Assembly: GCA_031257015.1 (NCBI GenBank)
Contig: JAIRPK010000052.1
Coordinates: 1 to 50,701 of the forward strand
Direction: 5' to 3'
Source: Tannerellaceae bacterium
GTDB lineage: Bacteria; Bacteroidota; Bacteroidia; Bacteroidales; Tannerellaceae
Length of the DNA stretch: 50,701 bases
The first letter of the stretch is position 1. Every line of letters begins with the position of its first letter. The position numbers and the translations under genes were made by a program. The notes under the pieces are model-generated. The model made no database searches. It had not been told where the DNA came from and saw only the letters and a list, made by a program, of their open reading frames with translations. Positions 45,626 through 50,701 of this stretch are shown in pieces.

Positions 45626-45653
45626 GAAATTTAAATTTTATACACGATACGAG

Positions 45654-46805
45654 ATGAAAAGATTAATTAGTTTATCATTATTCGCAGCCGTCGCGCTGCC
45701 GTTCTTCATGTCCTGCGGTGAGGACGACCCTGTTAACACGGAGGAAATCACCGAGAAAACTTTTGCCGCTGTCGTTGAGCAATATGTAAACAATACCGTC
45801 GTCAGTACTTACAAGTCTTTGGCTGACGAAACGATTGGATTATATGATGCGCTCGTTGAACTTAAAGCGAACAAGACCGACAATAAAGTTAAGGCTGCTG
45901 CCCAGAAATGGATTAAAGCACGCGATTACTGGGAACTCAGCGAAGCTTTCCTCTTTGGGCCGGCAAGCGACTTCGGCATAGACCCGCATATAGACACATG
46001 GCCGCTGGCTAAGGATGAACTCGTTGCCGAACTGGCCAACAGCGCACACATCAGTAGCATGGATGGCGATGCCGGGGATGAATGGGTCGCGTCATTCCTC
46101 GGATTCGGACTGCTCGGCTTTCATGGAATCGAATACATCCTCTTTGAGGAAGGACAGCCAAAAGCGGCGTCAAAAATAACTGACAAGGAGCTGACCTATG
46201 CCGTAGCTGTCGCTGGAGACTTGCGCAACCAATGCTTCAGGCTGGAAGCATCATGGGCAGGTCTAGACAAGGTGACTGATGAGAAAAAAGAAAAACTTGA
46301 GGCTCTCGAAATGGGAGTTACCGTTAACGGCGGAAAATTATCCTACGGCGAAGACATGCTGAACGCAGGAAAGCCGGGAAGTACGAAAACATCCTTTGCC
46401 GACGCTTGTGAAACCATCATTGAAGGCTGCATAACAATTGCCGACGAGGTTGGGGCGATGAAAATCGGGATGCCTTACTCTGGAGAGGATGTTAACTATA
46501 TAGAATCGCCTTACAGCTTTAATTCCAAAGTCGATTTCGTCGGGAATATAGTTAGTATTAAAAATGTTTATCTCGGAGGTATCGAAGGTAAGCGCGGGGC
46601 TTCGCTAAGCGAATACATCAAGTCTGTCAATAAGGAGCTGGATACAAAAATCAACCAGGCAATAGACAATGCCATCGCAAAAATTGAGGCCATACCTTAT
46701 CCTTTTGCTAAAAACTTTACCTCCGCACAAGCCGGACAGGCCATGGATGCTTGTAATGATCTTGCCGAAATTCTCGGAGAAGCAAAGAAAGCTTTAAGTA
46801 ATTAG
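45654..46805 (+). CDS. Imelysin-family lipoprotein (EfeO/ICMP-like)
   Basis: From MKRLISLSLFAAVALPFFMS the product is 383 residues with a lipobox FFMSC. A longer frame from 45537 overlaps the porin gene and is rejected. The imelysin (peptidase M75) signature GxHxxE is seen as LGFHGIEYILFEEG near residue 155. Related EfeO and IrpA proteins bind iron in the periplasm, and the older peptidase assignment is doubtful. SYGEDMLNAGKPGS near 230 and SPYSFNSKVDFVGNIVSIKN near 285 are further conserved parts. It lies in the same operon as the porin and the di-haem protein. Confidence 0.92.
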   Translation: MKRLISLSLFAAVALPFFMSCGEDDPVNTEEITEKTFAAVVEQYVNNTVVSTYKSLADETIGLYDALVELKANKTDNKVKAAAQKWIKARDYWELSEAFLFGPASDFGIDPHIDTWPLAKDELVAELANSAHISSMDGDAGDEWVASFLGFGLLGFHGIEYILFEEGQPKAASKITDKELTYAVAVAGDLRNQCFRLEASWAGLDKVTDEKKEKLEALEMGVTVNGGKLSYGEDMLNAGKPGSTKTSFADACETIIEGCITIADEVGAMKIGMPYSGEDVNYIESPYSFNSKVDFVGNIVSIKNVYLGGIEGKRGASLSEYIKSVNKELDTKINQAIDNAIAKIEAIPYPFAKNFTSAQAGQAMDACNDLAEILGEAKKALSN

Positions 46806-46826
46806 TTAAATATTACTGAACATATT

Positions 46827-48338
46827 ATGGGAAAAAAGATACCGGATTTGTTCATCATCGTCACTTTATTCTTCTGTTTCGCATTCGCCGCCTGCTCCAA
46901 AGACGATGATGACGAGGAATTAGTCGAAATCGAACCAGATGAGGAATATTTTGCCGGAGGAAAACTGGGAACGGCTTTCAATACAACCGCCTTTGCATAC
47001 GAACAGCCAACGCCAGTCGTCGAACAATCACCCGGACTTATGTTGCAGTTCAAATACGGAGAGGCGCTCTTTGAACATGAATTTACATCCAATACAGAAG
47101 GAGTACGACACGGATTGGGGCCGGTTTCCGTCAGAAGTTCCTGCATCACCTGCCATCCAGGCTACGGGCATGGTAAACGAATGGAGCGATATCGCGCAAA
47201 GGATTTTGGTAACAGTTATCTCCTCGTCGTCACCGATGAAAATGATAACTATATAAGTCAACTCACTGGTATGCCGCAAACGCAGGCAGTCGCTCCATAT
47301 CTCCCGCCAATTGATGAATCCGGCATTTATATCGAATGGAAAAACCATACGGACGAATACGGAAATACGTTCCCTGATGGAGAAGTATATAGCCTCATAT
47401 ATCCGGAAGTAACCATCGAACGCTCCGCTTTTAACGTACCTATGCCGGACTTCTACAAGGTGCGTCTCGAAGCAACTATTGGAATATATGGTACTGGACT
47501 TATTGACGCTATCCCCGACGATTCCATCCTTGCCCAGTATAATTTGGAGAAAAGCAAAGGATTCACATTAAATGATGTAAAATATCAACCCGCCAACTTC
47601 ATTAAAGAAGCCGACGGCACGGCGCACCCTGGACGGTTTACTTATGGCTTGACACGCGGAACACTGCAGAACGGCCCCGGAGCGAACGCAATATGGAATA
47701 TCACCAACGTCACTCGCTCTGACCGAAAATATCATTACATAACGACCGCTTATGCTACTGCCATGTCGAAAAATGTAGAAATCCAAAATAAGCTGGGAAA
47801 GTCCGAACAGGAGATTTATGACGATCTCATGTCCAAAAACCTTCTGGCAGAAATGAATGATAAGGATTACATTGACTTTATGGTTTGGCATCGAGGATTG
47901 GCCGTACCAGCCGCACGAAATCTGGACAAACCTGATGTTAAACGCGGGAAAACGATATTTTACGATGCTGGATGTACATCTTGTCACCGCCCCAGCTGGA
48001 CTACTGGAACAGACGATTATACCGGTGACCCGATGGTGAAGGGTAAACTCCCAAGGTATCCACTCCAAAAAATTTGGCCATACTCCGACTTCCTTCAACA
48101 TCGACTCGAAATGAAAAACGATATCCGCACAGGCTGGTGCCGAACAACACCACTGTGGGGAAGAGGTCTCTCGGAACGATGCACTGGAGCGAGCGACCAC
48201 CTGCACGACATGCGAGCTAGAAACTATACCGAAGCGATTCTCTGGCATGGTGGCGACGCCAAATTCGCTAAAGAGCGCTTCCGCAGCCTCCCAAAAGAAG
48301 ACCGTGAGGCACTCATAAAATTTTTAGAATCTATTTAA
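46827..48338 (+). CDS. Di-haem thiol-oxidoreductase-like c-type cytochrome lipoprotein
   Basis: 503 residues with a lipoprotein signal (FCFAFAACSKDDDDEE). Two c-type haem motifs are seen: C106-ITC-H110 (SSCITCHPGYGHGKRM) and C383-TSC-H387 (GCTSCHRPSW), the spacing expected for the DUF1111 di-haem family. Family members resemble cytochrome c peroxidases and are often encoded next to imelysin proteins, probably oxidising or reducing iron or another substrate in the periplasm. Haem attachment could depend on the CcsBA at 26178. The C-terminal LGHWGGDA-like ILWHGGDAKFAKERFRSL is also typical. A terminator closes the operon. Confidence 0.92.
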   Translation: MGKKIPDLFIIVTLFFCFAFAACSKDDDDEELVEIEPDEEYFAGGKLGTAFNTTAFAYEQPTPVVEQSPGLMLQFKYGEALFEHEFTSNTEGVRHGLGPVSVRSSCITCHPGYGHGKRMERYRAKDFGNSYLLVVTDENDNYISQLTGMPQTQAVAPYLPPIDESGIYIEWKNHTDEYGNTFPDGEVYSLIYPEVTIERSAFNVPMPDFYKVRLEATIGIYGTGLIDAIPDDSILAQYNLEKSKGFTLNDVKYQPANFIKEADGTAHPGRFTYGLTRGTLQNGPGANAIWNITNVTRSDRKYHYITTAYATAMSKNVEIQNKLGKSEQEIYDDLMSKNLLAEMNDKDYIDFMVWHRGLAVPAARNLDKPDVKRGKTIFYDAGCTSCHRPSWTTGTDDYTGDPMVKGKLPRYPLQKIWPYSDFLQHRLEMKNDIRTGWCRTTPLWGRGLSERCTGASDHLHDMRARNYTEAILWHGGDAKFAKERFRSLPKEDREALIKFLESI

Positions 48339-48370
48339 GTAGGCCAAACTTGTTTTAAACAGATTGTTGG

Positions 48371-48402
48371 GGGCTATTGATAAAAAATCAATAGCCCTTT
48401 TT
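48371..48402 (+). terminator. Rho-independent terminator of the imelysin operon
   Basis: A perfect 10-bp stem GGGCTATTGA / TCAATAGCCC (48371-48380 with 48388-48397) is followed by five T, about 30 bases after the stop codon. Confidence 0.93.
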
Positions 48403-48601
48403 CTCCGTTTCACATCCAATTGAGCATTTCGCCTCTATCCACCAACGCTATCAGACGTGTGCCCCACAAACGAACCGGCAAAAGGCGGCGGTGGAAAGGA
48501 AACTCTAAATTAAGTTTCTATATTGTGAGGTCTTAACAAATGCGCCGCACGAAGCCTTTCGTTGAAACAAAAACACAAAGGGGGGGGGGAACTTCGTGTC
48601 T

Positions 48602-48969
48602 TTAAAGCTCGTGTTTTTGCTTCTCTTGAATATTTCCAAGATTAGACAGCATTTTATAATACGGCTCCAATACATTGAGGAAATTAGCAAGAGCAAAATT
48701 CTTTTCGCGCACTTGTTTTTCCTGTAAAAAAAAATCTTTGTATTCTTCTTCTATAAATTCATAAAAAGTATTAAATGAGGGCGAAACGCCTGTGTTCAAC
48801 TTTTCAATGTACATACAATGACAGCGTTTGACAAAGCAACTTCTTCGGCGCGTGTTAGCGGCTCATTGTCGCGTTTCCACAGCGTTAATGCTTTCGCATT
48901 TTTCAATATCAAAAACATTACCAACCGTATAAATGGATTGAATGCAATAAGCACCCAGCGCCTTTCAAT
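48602..48969 (-). pseudogene. Fragment of TraG, conjugative-transposon ATPase
   Basis: Minus-strand pieces in two or more frames match the middle of Bacteroides TraG. They are WVLIAFNPF, VGNVFDIEKCESIN, LTLWKRDNEPLTRAEEVALS-NAV, then after a frameshift at about 48812 YIEKLNTGVSPSFNTFYEFI, REKNFALANFLNVLEPYYK. Walker motifs and both ends of the ~800-residue protein are missing. It is a relic of an integrated conjugative element. A run of ten G (48580-48589) lies just beyond its end. Confidence 0.8.
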
Positions 48970-49480
48970 ATTACTATGGTAGGTTTTCAAATGCTCGCCC
49001 CGAACCGTACGTACACGTCTCCGTGTATACGGCTCTCCATTAAAGAGTCAGTCATATCTTTCCGGTGTGAGTTTTCAGATGGCAACTTCGACATAGCGCA
49101 AGAGTTTTCCTACGCCGAGCAATCATCATTTTATCTAAGAATCCTTTACCGTCCAAATCTTTTAATTTTCGGACGTGGTGCATTTTCAGATTTTATATAG
49201 CTCCACATTTTTCACATTTTGAGCATTTAGCCTATCTATTAGACTTGTACTCGTAATGTAATTGATTGTGGTGATGTTGTCGAGTTGTTCATCCACCATA
49301 GATTTACACCTCTTGAAACCTTTGTTGTAAAGCATTTGAGTTCTTACCTCTCCCTTTTTATTACTGTAATGGATAGTGAAGATTTTATCCTTCTTGTATT
49401 TGCGAAGAATCTTTCTACGCTGGTTTTGTATTTGCCTGCGAAAGTTTTATACATACTATATTACATTATGTACTGATGGT
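48970..49480 (-). mobile_element. 3' part of a second group II intron (HNH end, domains V and VI)
   Basis: A canonical 34-nt domain V lies at 49002-49035 on the minus strand (GAGCCGTATACACGG ... TACGTACGGTTC), followed by a domain VI-like stretch ending near 48970. Upstream come the C-terminal parts of the intron protein: KNFRRQIQNQRRKI or, in another frame, KTFAGKYKTS. GFKRCKSMVDEQLDNI and the HNH endonuclease MHHVRKLKDLDG / RRKTLALCRSCHLKTHTG follow. The reverse-transcriptase part and all of domains I-III are gone. It interrupts the TraG relic on its 3' side, as such introns commonly do in conjugative transposons. It is unrelated in type to the IIC intron at 28.5 kb, which lacks the HNH domain. 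Confidence 0.85.
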
Positions 49481-50199
49481 ACTATACCTTTCTTTATACA
49501 AAAGATCACCCAGCAGATAATCACAATGTTTATCCACATTTCTGGAATTGAAATCCACATTGGCTATTACTCCATTTCTAAAACAGGTGTTTCTGAAAAT
49601 TTCCGCATCGAATCCAGCATCAGTATTGACGGAAAGTTCATCAACGGGTATACCTGCTTTTTCCAAACCTGTAAATAACTCTTCCTGTTTGTTCTCTATA
49701 TCAGACAAGTCATTATGGTTGCCTGCCCACAGGAGTACTCATAGCCAGGGAAGGCCATTGCGGTCTGTTAAAAACAGCGCATTAGTCGTTTTCTTGCTAT
49801 TACGGCCTTTATGGGCACTCTTCACCTCCGCATAAAGCGGGTGTATGGCTACTATCTATATATCACTACTGGACAAATCGACTATACTTTTATGCCTGCA
49901 AAGAATATGATACCGGCTTTCCTGCCATTCTCCATTCTTGCACCATTTTCAGAAATACTAAAATACGGACTTATAGCTCAACTTCAGAAAACAGACTGCT
50001 CACTGGAAGATATGCCCCATTGAGTGCTTGTTTTCATCTTGTAAAGAATAGCATTAACTATTTCCAATAGCTGACTACCTGGGGTATAACCACGTTTTGC
50101 TACTGATAAATAAGGTAATATCTCCATATTAATTATATCTTTGTCGAGTACTTGATACATGTGAAGCGTTTTTTTTATTTGTTTTTTAGCGATTCCCAA
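49481..50199 (-). pseudogene. Broken IS5-like DDE transposase
   Basis: In shifting frames on the minus strand: MYQVLDKDIINMEILPYLSV (start), LEIVNAILYKMKTSTQW, then HILCRHKSIVDLSSSDIDSS with the first catalytic Asp region. AGNHNDLSDIENKQEELFTG and NTDAGFDAEIFRN with the second Asp follow, then a truncated LLYKERY where the family continues with the Glu box (IERTNAW). The C-terminus is replaced by group II intron sequence. At least three frame disruptions make it inactive. I could not find terminal inverted repeats. Confidence 0.78.
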
Positions 50200-50259
50200 A
50201 TTAACGCTTCCTAATTTTTTATTGATGATGAAATAAAAGTTTAGACAACTTCATCTTAT

Positions 50260-50701
50260 ATGACAACAGACACACGATTTTTTACAAACAATAACGACAA
50301 CACCTTGCTAGACCGTTTTAAAGCAACCTTGAAAGATTCAAAATATTTTGATGTTCTCGTCGGCTATTTCCGTTTGAGCGGTTTTTATCAGTTGTACGAC
50401 TCCTTCGAGAAGATTGATAAAATCAGAATCCTCGTGGGTTTGAACGTCGATAAGGAAACATACAATGCCATTCAACACAACCGAGAAAATGGCATTATTG
50501 ATTTTGAATCGGATAAAAATACCAAACTGCAATATGAACAAAACGTGATTGCGGAAATTGAATCCGTATCGGAAAACAATATGCAGGTGCAATTCGGGAT
50601 TGAAAAATTCATGGGATTATTGAATGAAAAACGTTTGGAAATAAGGGCTTTTCCATCGCAAGATATTCACGCGAAAGTATATATCAACCGCTATAACGAA
50701 A
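50260..50701 (+). CDS. Phospholipase-D-like domain protein, possibly helicase-fused (runs off the right edge)
   Basis: The frame opens with ATG at 50260 (MTTDTRFFTNNNDNTLLDRF) and stays open for 147 codons to the window end. FDVLVGYFRLSGFYQLYDSF and IRILVGLNVDKETYNAIQHN are typical of the N-terminal PLD-like nuclease domain of large helicase-associated proteins in defence islands. IHAKVYI contains the HxK of a PLD catalytic motif. The rest of the protein, including any SNF2/DEAD helicase part, lies outside. It is intact as far as seen, in contrast to the relics before it. Confidence 0.75.
   Translation, partial: MTTDTRFFTNNNDNTLLDRFKATLKDSKYFDVLVGYFRLSGFYQLYDSFEKIDKIRILVGLNVDKETYNAIQHNRENGIIDFESDKNTKLQYEQNVIAEIESVSENNMQVQFGIEKFMGLLNEKRLEIRAFPSQDIHAKVYINRYNE

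Noticed and set aside
45537..45653. Longer N-terminus for the imelysin protein
   Set aside because: It would overlap the porin gene and place the signal peptide 40 residues inside the protein; ATG 45654 gives a proper lipoprotein signal.

Overview
The window looks like chromosomal DNA of a member of the Bacteroidales (phylum Bacteroidota). The reasons are a Bacteroidota-type fused CcsB/CcsA, the order pheA - aminotransferase - DAHP synthase/chorismate mutase - tyrA, an imelysin lipoprotein next to a di-haem lipoprotein, promoters of the TTTG / TAnnTTTG type, almost no Shine-Dalgarno sequences, and a Bacteroides-type TraG fragment. I cannot name the species.

Layout. 1-4.4 kb: a 21-bp tandem array, then dnaB, a DUF1080 protein and an EttA-like ABC-F protein, all on the minus strand. 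4.4-5.3 kb: non-coding, with a 225-bp element bounded by perfect 30-bp inverted repeats. 5.3-21.6 kb: a surface-glycan locus. A 4,6-dehydratase (PglF/CapD type) and a PglE-type aminotransferase of ordinary base composition flank a very AT-rich cassette. The cassette holds a UDP-2,3-diacetamido-uronic acid pathway, a flippase, a polymerase, three glycosyltransferases and a PglC-like initiating transferase. It is decaying: one in-frame TAG, several single-base frameshifts at 7-nt homopolymers, and a shredded LhgO-like pseudogene. 21.6-23 kb: terminator and 41/42-bp arrays. 23-28.5 kb: menA, hexokinase, a lipoprotein and ccsBA. 28.5-29.9 kb: a broken group IIC intron lying exactly behind the tRNA-His terminator. 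30-33.7 kb: capA-like, folD and ffh. 33.7-35.9 kb: non-coding, with a 336-bp 21-bp array and a 120-bp palindromic element.

35.9-40 kb: an aromatic amino acid operon (pheA, aminotransferase, DAHP synthase/chorismate mutase, tyrA). It is preceded by a complete-looking transcription attenuator: a promoter, a 28-codon leader peptide with five Phe and five Tyr codons among residues 4-16, a candidate antiterminator segment, and a Rho-independent terminator before pheA. I regard this as the best candidate for an undescribed regulatory system in the window. 40-41.1 kb: a 540-bp block of extreme A/C bias and another degenerate 21-bp-period array. 41.1-44.2 kb: a family protein of unknown function, a hemerythrin/LuxR pair, flavodoxin and a small partner. 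44.3-48.4 kb: an outer-membrane porin, imelysin lipoprotein and di-haem lipoprotein operon, probably for iron or redox; its c-type haems would need a system like the CcsBA encoded at 26 kb. 48.6-50.2 kb: a graveyard of a TraG fragment, the 3' end of a second group II intron and an IS5-like transposase. The window ends inside a phospholipase-D-like protein that may belong to a defence island.

Recurring theme: four separate intergenic arrays share a 21-bp (or 2 x 21-bp) period although their sequences are unrelated.
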